Shown piece after piece: positions 53,350 through 62,009 of a DNA stretch of 64,000 nt. Position numbers and translations under genes: made by a program. Location: positions 248,001 to 312,000 of the forward strand of contig NZ_FXLP01000004.1 in the NCBI RefSeq assembly GCF_900176605.1, read 5' to 3'. This DNA comes from Peptoniphilus vaginalis (GTDB lineage Bacteria; Bacillota; Clostridia; Tissierellales; Peptoniphilaceae). Positions within the stretch are counted from its first letter, which is position 1. Each line of letters starts with the position of its first letter. The notes beneath the pieces were generated by a model that made no database searches, was not told where the DNA came from, and was given only the letters and a program-made list of their open reading frames with translations.

Positions 53350-54153
53350 TTAATTCTTGTTTTTTAATTTTGAAATCAAGAGGCATACTAGCATTCCTAG
53401 GGAGGCAATAACAACTATTGCTCCACCTGGTTTTAGGTCGAAGTAGTAGGACAGGATAACACCACTTAGGGTGTAAATAAGTCCAAGGACCAAGGTGTTA
53501 AGGAAGGTTGCCTTGTAGGATTTACTTATTAATAGTGATGATGCCACGGGCAAAACTATAAGTGATGTCACCATGAGGGCACCAATTATTTTGGCTGAAA
53601 GGGCAATTGTAAGGGCAGATAAAAGTGTGAAGATTGAATTAATTCTCGCCACATTAACCCCGCTCATCTTGGCAAGTTGAGGATCAATTGCGATGGAGAG
53701 GAGACCAAAATAATAAATTAAAGAAATTGCAACAACAAGTATAAAGGTAATTAGGACGATTACCACGTCAAGCTTTGATACTGATGCAATACTTCCAAAG
53801 AGATAGGCATCAAAGCTGCTTCCTCCTGGTGAAAAGTCTGACAAGAGGGCGGCAAGTCCCAGTCCCATAGAGGTTATTATGGCAGTTGCCATATCACCAA
53901 ATTGGGGGAACTTCTTCCTGATTTTTTCAATGGAGAAGGCTCCAATGACGCAAGCAAAGATGGCACCAATTAGGGGATTGATGGAAAGGATTAGTCCTAA
54001 GGCAACCCCAGCTAGTGAAACGTGAGATAGGGCATCCCCCATCATAGAAGTCCCACGATTAACAATAACAATCCCAATGAGGGGAATTATTATGGAAATC
54101 ATAAAGGAAACTAAGAGGGTCCTAATCATAAAGCTATACTGTAACAAGTTCAA
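53350..54153 (-). CDS. znuB: zinc ABC transporter permease
   Basis: 267 residues with eight or nine membrane segments, of the ABC-3 family. Typical stretches: RGTSMMGDALSHVSLAGVALG near residue 30, FGDMATAIITSMGLGLAALL and MVTSLIVLPVASSLLIS. It forms the channel of a zinc (or manganese) importer. Its start lies 20 nt inside the end of the ATPase gene, so translation is coupled. It is the last gene of the operon. Confidence 0.92.
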   Translation of the reverse strand: MNLLQYSFMIRTLLVSFMISIIIPLIGIVIVNRGTSMMGDALSHVSLAGVALGLILSINPLIGAIFACVIGAFSIEKIRKKFPQFGDMATAIITSMGLGLAALLSDFSPGGSSFDAYLFGSIASVSKLDVVIVLITFILVVAISLIYYFGLLSIAIDPQLAKMSGVNVARINSIFTLLSALTIALSAKIIGALMVTSLIVLPVASSLLISKSYKATFLNTLVLGLIYTLSGVILSYYFDLKPGGAIVVIASLGMLVCLLISKLKNKN

Positions 54154-54808
54154 GACCTCCCTTCTTTAGTTCGTAAAACTTATCCATTTGCAAATTGTTT
54201 TTCACCCAGTCTAGCTCGTGGGTTATTAAAATTATGGATACGTCAAAATTTTTGTTTAAGTCTTCAAGGGTTTTGGCAAATTGCCTCTTTGAATTTTCAT
54301 CAACACCTGATGTTGGCTCGTCAAAAATTAAAATTTCTGGATTGTTCATAAGGGCCCTTGTGATAACAACCCTTTGTCTCAAACCACCAGACAAGTCCCT
54401 TAGGGGATAGTCTGCGTACTTCTCTAGGTTCATCTTCTTTAAAAGTTCCATAGTTTTGTCGTAGTGGACCTTTCTTGGAATTTTTATCATCCCCATACTT
54501 TCGTAGAGCTGTAGGGTTACAAGCTCCTTGACAGAAATTGGGAAGGTATATAAATTTTCCTTTTGTGATTGAGGAACGTAACCAATCTTTTTAAGTGAAT
54601 CAAGGGTTGGGTCTTCTTCAAGGATTTTTATTTCCCCAGACCTTAGCTTGAGCTCCCCAATAATTATTTTTATTAAAGTTGTCTTACCAACTCCGTTGCC
54701 ACCGATGATAGTGATTTTCTCCTTGTTCATCAGGGTCAGGTTTAAGTCCTTAAGGACTGTATCCCTATCGTAGGCAAAGTTGGCATTTTTTATTTCAATA
54801 GCCTTCAT
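54134..54808 (-). CDS. znuC: zinc ABC transporter ATPase
   Basis: 224 residues. Walker A IGGNGVGKTTLIKII, Q-loop GYVPQSQKEN, signature LSGGLRQRVVITRAL, Walker B ILIFDEPTSGVDE and H-loop ILITHELDWV. It energises the ZnuB channel. GAGGTGA precedes the ATG; the binding-protein gene ends 3 nt upstream. The sequence fits the metal (ZnuC/MntB-like) subgroup; zinc is favoured by the ZinT and ZnuA partners. Confidence 0.93.
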   Translation of the reverse strand: MKAIEIKNANFAYDRDTVLKDLNLTLMNKEKITIIGGNGVGKTTLIKIIIGELKLRSGEIKILEEDPTLDSLKKIGYVPQSQKENLYTFPISVKELVTLQLYESMGMIKIPRKVHYDKTMELLKKMNLEKYADYPLRDLSGGLRQRVVITRALMNNPEILIFDEPTSGVDENSKRQFAKTLEDLNKNFDVSIILITHELDWVKNNLQMDKFYELKKGGLELVTV

Positions 54809-54811
54809 ATA

Positions 54812-56107
54812 TCACCTCAATGATTCATATATATTTTTCAAATTGTATTCCATCATATCTATAAAGTCATCTCCAACGTTCCTTTCAATATCCCTGTTAA
54901 TATACTCCATGGATATTAGGCCTTTTAGGTCAGCACCAATTTCCTCTGCGATTATGTCTGCCCCATTTTCTGGCATCCCATATTCGTAAAAGATTGTATT
55001 TATATTTCTGCTTCTTGCATCATCTATGGCCTTGGTGATCTTCTTTATACTTGGAGAATCTGTACTTGTGAGACCTTGGAGAGGATATTGGATGAGGTCA
55101 AAGTCCTTGGCAAGGTAGGCAAAGGCAAAGTGACTCACAATAAATTCCTTCCTCTTAGTTTTCTTAAAGAGGTCCCTGTACTTGTAGTCCAAGGCTGTAA
55201 GCTCTCTCAAAGTCTTGGAAGCATTCTTCCTGTAGATATTTTTGTTTTCAGGATAGAGCTTGGACATCTTGTATTCAATATCATTTACATATCTCTTGGC
55301 ATTTCTAATACTCATCCAAGAGTGAGGATCGTAGGTTATCTTGTCCTCGTTAGTAGTTGAAGTATCACGAAGGACATCTAGTTTCATATCATCTCCATGG
55401 GCATCAAGCATCTTATAAGAAAGTAGGTCTGTGGAAATTCTGTCGCTAAACATAATCCACCTGCCCTTCTTAGGAAGCTTGTAATAAATTTCTCCATGCT
55501 CATGGCCCATCTCAAGCTTATAAGTCTTCCTGTCCTCAACCTTTATTAGGGACTTTTGTGGAACATCTTCGCCAGGGTCCTCCATTATCTTTCGACCCAT
55601 CTTAATAAGGTCCTTTTCAGAGTAGTCCTTGTCACAATAGAGGAAGGCAATCCTCATATTATCTTCGTGTGTGTGACCAAATTCAAAGGAGTAGGTTTCC
55701 TTATCAAAGTCGCCAGCAACCATGTATTGGAAGTCTCCAATAGCAGCAGCCCCCTTGTAGGAAATTAAATTAACCCCACTGGCAAGATTTAGGATATCCA
55801 AATTTGGAAGAGTATTGGCAATTGTATCTGCCCAGTGTTCCATATTGGCCCCATTTATAATTAACAAGTCAGAATTTGACAGGTCCTTTATCTTTCTTGG
55901 AGTTGGCTCCCAGAGGTGGGGGTCCTGGTTTTTTGGCATCAGGATCCTTAGGTCCACAGTGTCACCAACTACGCTTTTAGTTAAGCTGTAAACTGGATAA
56001 AAGGAAGTGTAGACGACAGGTTTTGCGTCTTTACTTTTTTCTGCCTTGCAAGCAACTAGAGAAAAAGCCAAGAGAAATACAGTCATAATTTTTATTATTT
56101 TTGACAT
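54812..56107 (-). CDS. znuA: zinc-binding lipoprotein of ABC transporter, with a large insertion
   Basis: 431 residues, longer than the usual ~310. Lipobox LVAC at Cys20. First ligand His64 in PHLWEPTPRKI, second His262 in YDPHSWMSIRNAK, third in FIVSHFAFAYLA, then the acidic end FYEYGMPENGADIIAEEIG. Between the first two ligands, where zinc-binding proteins carry a His-rich loop, there are about 140 extra residues (118-257) with FGHTHEDN and MGHEHGEIYYKLP, so this insert may bind or pass on zinc. It follows zinT after a hairpin. Confidence 0.9.
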   Translation of the reverse strand: MSKIIKIMTVFLLAFSLVACKAEKSKDAKPVVYTSFYPVYSLTKSVVGDTVDLRILMPKNQDPHLWEPTPRKIKDLSNSDLLIINGANMEHWADTIANTLPNLDILNLASGVNLISYKGAAAIGDFQYMVAGDFDKETYSFEFGHTHEDNMRIAFLYCDKDYSEKDLIKMGRKIMEDPGEDVPQKSLIKVEDRKTYKLEMGHEHGEIYYKLPKKGRWIMFSDRISTDLLSYKMLDAHGDDMKLDVLRDTSTTNEDKITYDPHSWMSIRNAKRYVNDIEYKMSKLYPENKNIYRKNASKTLRELTALDYKYRDLFKKTKRKEFIVSHFAFAYLAKDFDLIQYPLQGLTSTDSPSIKKITKAIDDARSRNINTIFYEYGMPENGADIIAEEIGADLKGLISMEYINRDIERNVGDDFIDMMEYNLKNIYESLR

Positions 56108-56123
56108 AAAGTCTCCTTTCTCT

Positions 56124-56155
56124 TAAAAAAATATCCTCGATGAAGCATCGAGGAT
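56124..56155 (-). terminator. intercistronic terminator between zinT and znuA
   Basis: The minus strand has ATCCTCGATG, CTT loop, CATCGAGGAT (10-bp perfect stem), then ATTTTTTT. It probably lets only part of the transcripts continue into znuA-C-B. Confidence 0.82.
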
Positions 56156-56171
56156 GGGATAAATAGAAATA

Positions 56172-56807
56172 TTATTCAGCAACTTCTTCGTAAACTTGAT
56201 CGATAGTTACTGTTGGACTAACAAATGTTGGGTACCAGTCATCTTTAGCTAACATTTCTTGAGCACTTCCTCCAACTCTTAAGTGGAAGTGTGGCATGTG
56301 GTCTTCGCCGTGAACTGGCATCAATAAAATTGTTGGATATTTTCCATTAGAAGTAAACTCGTACCAATAAAGAGTTTTTCCACCGTGTTCGATTGGGTGC
56401 TTGTCTACTAGTTTGTAGTCAGCCTTGTCAATTTCTTCCCCTTCAGGTCCTTTTAAGAAAGTTATGCTATTTCCATCAACCTTTATAGCTCCGAAATCAA
56501 CTGCAACGTGATCAGCAAAGTTCTTTTTAGCTTGATCTTCAGTGATATTATCTCTCTTAGCAACTTCTTCGTAAGCACCCTTTAGGCCAGGATCATCAAG
56601 ATAGTTGGAAATGTTATTCCATTCGCCGTCCCAGTCAGAAAGAGTAACTTCATCAGCAGACTTATCATCAGCCTTAGTTGCTACATTTTGTTCGACCTTA
56701 GCCTTGTTCTCCTTAGGCTCATTCTTAGACTCTTCCTTGTTACAAGCAACAAGAAGAGTTGCAGATAAAGCCAAGACACCTAGCGATAGTCTAAATTTTT
56801 TATTCAT
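56172..56807 (-). CDS. zinT: ZinT/YodA-family zinc-binding lipoprotein
   Basis: 211 residues. Lipobox LLVAC at Cys22, a charged spacer to about 55, and the ZinT domain: LSDWDGEWNNISNYLDDP, DFGAIKVDGNSITFL, YWYEFTSNGKYPTILLMPVHGEDHMPHFHLRVG with a His cluster that binds zinc. It acts as an extracellular zinc chaperone for ZnuA. First gene of the operon; a Zur/Fur-type operator lies about 105 bp upstream. No internal His-rich tail is present. Confidence 0.93.
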   Translation of the reverse strand: MNKKFRLSLGVLALSATLLVACNKEESKNEPKENKAKVEQNVATKADDKSADEVTLSDWDGEWNNISNYLDDPGLKGAYEEVAKRDNITEDQAKKNFADHVAVDFGAIKVDGNSITFLKGPEGEEIDKADYKLVDKHPIEHGGKTLYWYEFTSNGKYPTILLMPVHGEDHMPHFHLRVGGSAQEMLAKDDWYPTFVSPTVTIDQVYEEVAE

Positions 56808-56910
56808 AATTCCTCCTTATTATAAGTTAGCTAATATTTTGTGAAGAATTTAAAGAAATTAGCAGAAAAATTTCTTATATTAGAGAATAGACAAAATATT
56901 AGCAACTTGT

Positions 56911-56931
56911 AAATGATACGCATTATCATTT
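56911..56931. promoter_or_regulatory. Zur/Fur-type operator upstream of zinT
   Basis: AAATGATA, 5 bp, TATCATTT: an 8-bp perfect inverted repeat, 21 bp in total. On the minus strand a TTTACA (-35-like) overlaps its edge. Given the zinc genes it is probably a Zur box, although the sequence also resembles Fur boxes. The rest of 56808-57190 is AT-rich with nothing else seen. Confidence 0.72.
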
Positions 56932-57202
56932 TTATAAACCTAGTATAACAAGTTCAAAAATTTTATTTTAAAGAACTTACTCAAATTTACTTAATTAGTA
57001 TAAAAGATTATTACTTAGAAAATTATTTTGCTTTTAAGATCTAATTGATTTGATTCTTCGCCTTTATAAAAAAATAAAAAGTTATTTAAGCGAGAGTTGA
57101 AGCTTAGAAAAAATAATTAATTATGAAGTTGTCCCCTATTAGGAGTTCAGCAATCCCTATATTTATTTGCAAGTTTTGGGTAAAGGTAACCTAGGTGATA
57201 AT

Positions 57203-58144
57203 ATGAAAAACATAAAAATTATTTATCTTGCAGGTGGATGCTTTTGGGGAACTGAAGGCTACTTCAAAAGAATAAAGGGAATAAAGAAGACCCTAGTTGG
57301 TTACGCTAATGGCATTAGCGACGAAACAAATTATGAATCTGTGGCAAGGACAGACCACGCAGAAACAGTAAAAATATATTACGATTTCTCACGCATCTCC
57401 CTAACAGAGATCCTCCTCCACTACTTTAGGATCATTGATCCCAAGTCTATTAACAGGCAGTGAAATGACATAGGGCGACAATACAGGACAGGAATATATT
57501 GGGAAGAAGGAGACACAAGGTCAGAAGAAATTGTTAAGGACTTCATAGCCTATGAAGAAGAAAAACTTGGCAAGCTTGCAGTGGAAATCTCTCCCATCAA
57601 AAATTTTGTAAAGGCAGAGGACTACCACCAAGCTTATCTTGACAAGAATCCCATGGGCTACTGCCACATCAACTTGAGCTTGGCAGATGAACCAATAATT
57701 GATGACGAAAGAGAATTTTTAAATAAGTCTAAGCGAGAAGCCCTTGATGATCTTTCCTACGAAGTTATGGCAAACTCTGGAACAGAAAGGCCCTTCACAA
57801 GTGACTTAAATGCTGAACATAGGAAGGGAATTTATGTAGACAAGCTTTCGAGAAAACCCCTCTTTGTTTCATCAGACAAGTTTGACGCAGGTTGTGGCTG
57901 GCCATCCTTCTCAAGACCAATCCTTTCAACCTATCTCGATGAAGAAGTGGACACTTCTTATGGAATGGTAAGGACAGAAGTGAGGTCTAAGTCATCAAAC
58001 TCCCACCTTGGTCACGTCTTTCCTGATGGACCAATAGACATGGGCGGACTTAGGTACTGCATCAACGGAGCAGCTCTTGACTTCATCCCCTATGAAGATA
58101 TGGATAAAGAAGGCTATGCAGACTATAAGATTTTTGTAAAATAA
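57203..58144 (+). pseudogene. msrAB: msrAB (methionine sulfoxide reductase A-B fusion) with in-frame TGA
   Basis: From ATG 57203 (TAGGTGAT upstream) an MsrA domain starts with AGGCFWGTEGYF, intact active-site cysteine. At 57461-57463 TGA replaces the Gly of the conserved NRQGND; the same frame continues with NDIGRQYRTGIYWEEG and on through an MsrB domain (CGWPSFSRP, SSNSHLGHVFPDG, LRYCINGAALDFI) to the TAA at 58142. A single G-to-T change (GGA to TGA) explains it. Both halves are otherwise well preserved, so the mutation is recent, or TGA is read through. MsrB could be restarted from an internal site. Confidence 0.82.
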
Positions 58145-58152
58145 AAAAAGAA

Positions 58153-58204
58153 AAGAACCTAGGACTTTATGGATTAACCATATTCCCAAGTTCTTCTTTT
58201 TGTG
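58153..58204 (+). terminator. terminator after msrAB
   Basis: AAGAAC / GTTCTT outer stem with an inner ATGG/CCAT stem, followed by CTTTTTG. Weak to moderate. Confidence 0.5.
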
Positions 58205-58310
58205 TACAAACCTAGTTATTATTTTGACTTAAGCATAAAAATTAGGATAACTTTATTTTATTAGATAATTTAAGCTTTGGTTTTTAAAACACATTTGAAT
58301 ATTAAGAAAG

Positions 58311-58419
58311 TATGAGTTAGTAAAATTTTATGAGATAGTAAAAAAATATAAGTCAGTAAAAGTTTATAGACTCATAAGAAAATTATGGACTCATAAAATT
58401 TTATGAATTTACAAAAATC
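58311..58419. repeat. 18-bp tandem repeat, six units, second locus
   Basis: Units such as TATGAGTTAGTAAAATTT, TATGAGATAGTAAAAAAA, TATAAGTCAGTAAAAGTT and TATGGACTCATAAAATTT, with one extra base in the fourth unit. Consensus and period match the tract at 48009-48116. It fills the gap between msrAB and the flavin reductase gene (both end toward it). Confidence 0.8.
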
Positions 58420-58513
58420 TAATAAGACTATAAATAAGGGAGCGTGAGGCACGTAAATTATATTAAGCTGTTGTTATTTAATATTTTTGTTAATTTTTAT
58501 TCCCTAGTAACCC

Positions 58514-59185
58514 TTATTTGCCAGCTATACCCTCAAGTCCCTTGTCAACAAGAGCTTGTTTTTCTGGGTCAATCTTTGGAGTGTCCATTGTGAAGGAGTT
58601 ATTAACAACTGTGAAGTCGAAGTATCCAAGTCTTGCAACTGGTTTAATGCTGCAGATATCAATCTTGTCTTCGTCAGTTATGAACTTGTCGTCAATGTGG
58701 ATTCCAATAACTTCACCGATAATGATATCGATTGTGTTAAGTGTGTCAACACCTGGAAGTCTAATTGTTTGAACGTATTTTATCTCGTATTGGATAGGTG
58801 AACCCTTAACTCTTGCAACATCTACAAGCTTGGATTCTTCTTTTTCAAGACCGCAGTGTTCGAATTTGTCCATAAAGTCTTCACTTGCAATTGAAGATTC
58901 GTTCATTGCTTGTGCAAGATCTTCAGTTACCATGTTGTAAACAAATTCTCCAGTTCTTTCGATATTTTTAACAGTGTTTTTTCTGTCACCAAATACGTTT
59001 TGGTTAGCTGAGAATAAAACTAGTGGTGGGTCAAATGTTAGGTTTGTGAATTGTGAGTATGGTGCAATGTCGTCTGTTCCATCTGGGTTCTTAGTTGAAA
59101 TCCAGCCAATTACTCTTGGTACTGAACATGATTTAAATGGGTTCTTTTTTAGTCCGTGGTTATTTTTCTTTGGTTCGTAAAACAT
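58514..59185 (-). CDS. flavin reductase-like FMN-binding protein
   Basis: 223 residues of the FMN-binding split-barrel (flavoredoxin/DIM6) family: PRVIGWISTKNPDGTDDIAPYSQF, FDPPLVLFSANQ, KNTVKNIERTGEFVYNMV and ARLGYFDF. Such proteins reduce flavin or transfer electrons to partner oxidoreductases. AAGGAGATAATT precedes the ATG. It lies 50 nt after the YjiH gene and is probably co-transcribed with it. The physiological partner is unknown. Confidence 0.87.
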   Translation of the reverse strand: MFYEPKKNNHGLKKNPFKSCSVPRVIGWISTKNPDGTDDIAPYSQFTNLTFDPPLVLFSANQNVFGDRKNTVKNIERTGEFVYNMVTEDLAQAMNESSIASEDFMDKFEHCGLEKEESKLVDVARVKGSPIQYEIKYVQTIRLPGVDTLNTIDIIIGEVIGIHIDDKFITDEDKIDICSIKPVARLGYFDFTVVNNSFTMDTPKIDPEKQALVDKGLEGIAGK

Positions 59186-59235
59186 AATTATCTCCTTTTT
59201 TTCTGTAAAAATTTTAAAACAATAAACTTTCTAAA

Positions 59236-60567
59236 TTATTTAATTAACAAAAATGCTATAGGCGTAGTGATTAAGAAACAGAATATAGTTCTTTCAAACC
59301 ATATTATTACTAGGTCCTTAATGGAAACATCAATCTCAGATGCTACAATTGTAGGGATTGTAGTTGAGAACATAATTACTTGAGCAACACTCATTACAGA
59401 GATTATAAATCTTGTAACTAGAGGAGCCTTTGTTACCACCATTACTGGTAGGAACATTTCAGCAAGTCCTAACATGGCAGCCTTTGCTGCTAGTAGTGGC
59501 TCAGGTATTCTAAGTAAAAGTGTAAGTGGATATAAAATATATCCGAAGTAGTCGAATACTTGTGTGTAGTTTGCAATTATAAGTGCAACTAGACCGATTG
59601 ACATAAAGTTTGGCAGAACTTCAAATACTAGGTTAAAGGAATCTAAGACATTCTTAGTGGTTCTTGGAACAACAGGGCCTGCTTCCTTGCAAAGTGTAAG
59701 TCCTTCATTAAGTGATGCCATAAATAGATTGCCTTCAAGTTTTTCTTCTGGGTAACCTTCCATGTCCTTGTAGTATCTATCTGATGTTGTTGAAATTGGT
59801 GGAATTCTAACTGTTATGGCACTAAGTGCAAAGGTAACAAATAGTGAAACGAAAACATATTCGCCCCAATATTCCATTAGATCAGTTGTGTTCGCAATTA
59901 CTATTAAAAAGGATATTGCAACTGTAGTAAAGCCTGTTACTACTGCCACAGCTTCTCTTTGTGTATACTTTCTCTCCCTGTATAGGTCGTCAGTCATCAT
60001 TACCCCAACTGCAGTTGATCCCATAAAGGCTGCTACTGCAATTACTGCTGTCCTACCAGGAGTCTTCCAGATTGCTCTCATTATTGGTCTCAAAAAGTTT
60101 CCTATAAAATCAATAAATCCGTAGTCCATTAAGAAAGTTATAAAAATTGCTGAAATTGGAATTAATGTACCTACTTGTATTGCCAGTGAGTTAAACAAGA
60201 ATGGACCGTGGTCATCTCTTGCAACTGCTTCTGGTGCGTAACCAGAGAATAAATAGAGTGTGAAGAATGCCCCAATTAATTTTGTGAAAGAGAATATTAT
60301 AGTGACTTTATCAGTCTTCCAAGTTCCCTTCACAAAAGGTCTAAAGGCACCTATCATAATGATGATAAAGGCATAAGCTGTTGCAACTTTTGGTAAGCTG
60401 TTAATAAAAAGTGAAATTACATATTCTAATGGGATTGTCGATTTGTCATCCACCTTGATAGGCACGAAAAAGGCAAATATTCCAATTGCACTGAGAATTA
60501 TAAACTTAGCAAGTAATTTCGGGTCTTTGTAAAGCTTCTCTTCCCTATGTATTATTTTTTCTTTCAT
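59236..60567 (-). CDS. YjiH-family membrane protein (nucleoside-recognition/GATE domain)
   Basis: 443 residues with ten or so membrane segments. Two GATE-like modules: PIMRAIWKTPGRTAVIAVAAFMGSTAVGV and, nearer the end, LLRIPEPLLAAKAAMLGLAEMFLPVMVV. The YjiH family is a putative solute carrier, substrate unknown. AAGGAGG precedes ATG 60567. It is divergent to an AraC regulator (196-bp gap) and followed by a flavin reductase, so the regulator probably controls this pair. Confidence 0.85.
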   Translation of the reverse strand: MKEKIIHREEKLYKDPKLLAKFIILSAIGIFAFFVPIKVDDKSTIPLEYVISLFINSLPKVATAYAFIIIMIGAFRPFVKGTWKTDKVTIIFSFTKLIGAFFTLYLFSGYAPEAVARDDHGPFLFNSLAIQVGTLIPISAIFITFLMDYGFIDFIGNFLRPIMRAIWKTPGRTAVIAVAAFMGSTAVGVMMTDDLYRERKYTQREAVAVVTGFTTVAISFLIVIANTTDLMEYWGEYVFVSLFVTFALSAITVRIPPISTTSDRYYKDMEGYPEEKLEGNLFMASLNEGLTLCKEAGPVVPRTTKNVLDSFNLVFEVLPNFMSIGLVALIIANYTQVFDYFGYILYPLTLLLRIPEPLLAAKAAMLGLAEMFLPVMVVTKAPLVTRFIISVMSVAQVIMFSTTIPTIVASEIDVSIKDLVIIWFERTIFCFLITTPIAFLLIK

Positions 60568-60763
60568 TTATTTCCTCCTTTTGATATGATAATAACCTTT
60601 TCCTAAACACAAAAATATGGAATATATTGCTTTAGATTTTAAAGTTTTTGCTTTATAATATAATCACGATAAAGTATTTAGACTTTTGAGGTAATAGAAT
60701 TTTAGAATTTATTTGATTTAAGGATAGAATAAAAAAGAATTTAAGAAAAGAGAGAGGAAAAAA

Positions 60764-61963
60764 TTGGGAGACAAGTTACTTTTATACGACATAATAACAA
60801 AGGACTACATACACAACCTAATATATGGAGACTTATCAAGGGCAAGACTCTTTCAGTCCACCTTTAGCCAATACCAACTTGACCTTGACACCAACTACAT
60901 AATCACTATTATGTATGACGACTTTTGGAAAGTCTGCAAAAATCGTGACAACCACTACAGGTATATTTTAAAGAGAAAACTGCTTGAATACACTAGAGAA
61001 ATAATTAAGGACTATAAGACCATCTCCACTACCCTAACGGGGACTGACAAGATAATAATTTTTTTGGATTGCCAAGGAAGGACTGAGGAAGAGGCCTTTG
61101 ACCTAAGCCAGGAGTTAGCAGAAAAAATTATTGATGATCTAAAGAATGAGATGACTCACACAGTGAGCATTGGGATAAGCTCTTACTGCAAATCTAACAA
61201 GGACCTAGCTAAGGGATATGAAGAATCCTTTAACTGTCTGGAAAATATTTTTAACAAGGGACGAGGAAAAATTTTAAGACCCAGCCTTATTGATGTAAAA
61301 ATTGACCAAGACTACAAGTCTAAGATTGATAAAAAAATCTATGAACTCCTAATAAAAATTGGCTTTCAAGATAGGGAAGGCTCCTACGACATAGTTGATG
61401 AAATTGTTCAGGATATGGTGGAGAGAAACGTAAGCGAAGAATACATTAAGTCCAACCTCATTAGGCTACTTGTGGAAGTTATAAATTATTTTTCCAGGGG
61501 AAGTCTAAAGTCCGACCTGTCACTTATAACTGTAAAGAGCATTGAAACCATTGTTGGCTCTAACAATATTGACGATACCAGGGCAGCAATAAATAGGACC
61601 CTTGACCTAATAAGTTCTGGACTTGAAATAGAAGACCAACATGACCTTGCCATGAATAACGCCAGGGCCTATATTGAAAAATATTATACGAGGGACATTA
61701 GCCTTGATGAAATATCTATGGTGGCAGGTTACAGTAAGAGTCACTTCTCCAGGACCTTTAAGGAAAGAATGGGGATAAACTTTTCAAAATACCTAATAAG
61801 GGTGAGGATAGAAAATGCTGAAAAGTTAATAAGGTCATCTGATCAATCAATTTTCGACATCTCCCTTGAAGTTGGCTTTAACGACTACTCCTATTTTTCC
61901 AAGGCCTTTAAGGATGTTTATGGACTTAGTCCCAGGGATTATAGAAATAAAAATAAAAATTAA
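60764..61963 (+). CDS. AraC-family transcriptional regulator
   Basis: 399 residues from TTG 60764 with GAGAGGAA upstream. The N-terminal ~290 residues are not a cupin; a stretch MTHTVSIGISSYCKSNKDLAKGYEESFNCLE resembles the degenerate GGDEF-like region seen in YesN-type regulators. The C-terminal double HTH is clear: ISLDEISMVAGYSKSHFSRTFKERMG and IFDISLEVGFNDYSYFSKAFKDVYGLSPRDYR. It probably senses a compound linked to the divergent YjiH and flavin reductase genes. No receiver domain, so it is not a standard two-component regulator. Confidence 0.9.
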   Translation: MGDKLLLYDIITKDYIHNLIYGDLSRARLFQSTFSQYQLDLDTNYIITIMYDDFWKVCKNRDNHYRYILKRKLLEYTREIIKDYKTISTTLTGTDKIIIFLDCQGRTEEEAFDLSQELAEKIIDDLKNEMTHTVSIGISSYCKSNKDLAKGYEESFNCLENIFNKGRGKILRPSLIDVKIDQDYKSKIDKKIYELLIKIGFQDREGSYDIVDEIVQDMVERNVSEEYIKSNLIRLLVEVINYFSRGSLKSDLSLITVKSIETIVGSNNIDDTRAAINRTLDLISSGLEIEDQHDLAMNNARAYIEKYYTRDISLDEISMVAGYSKSHFSRTFKERMGINFSKYLIRVRIENAEKLIRSSDQSIFDISLEVGFNDYSYFSKAFKDVYGLSPRDYRNKNKN

Positions 61964-61975
61964 ATTATATAGAAA

Positions 61976-62009
61976 ATGCCAGAGGGGGTTATGTCTCTGG
62001 CATCTTTTA
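61976..62009. terminator. bidirectional terminator between araC and esterase genes
   Basis: ATGCCAGAG / CTCTGGCAT 9-bp stem with T-rich sequence on the right and, for the minus-strand gene, on the left. Confidence 0.8.

Noticed and set aside
57461-57463. Selenocysteine codon in MsrA
   Set aside because: Sec in MsrA replaces the Cys of GCFWG, which is an ordinary Cys here; the TGA lies at a conserved Gly and no SECIS-like hairpin was evident right after it.
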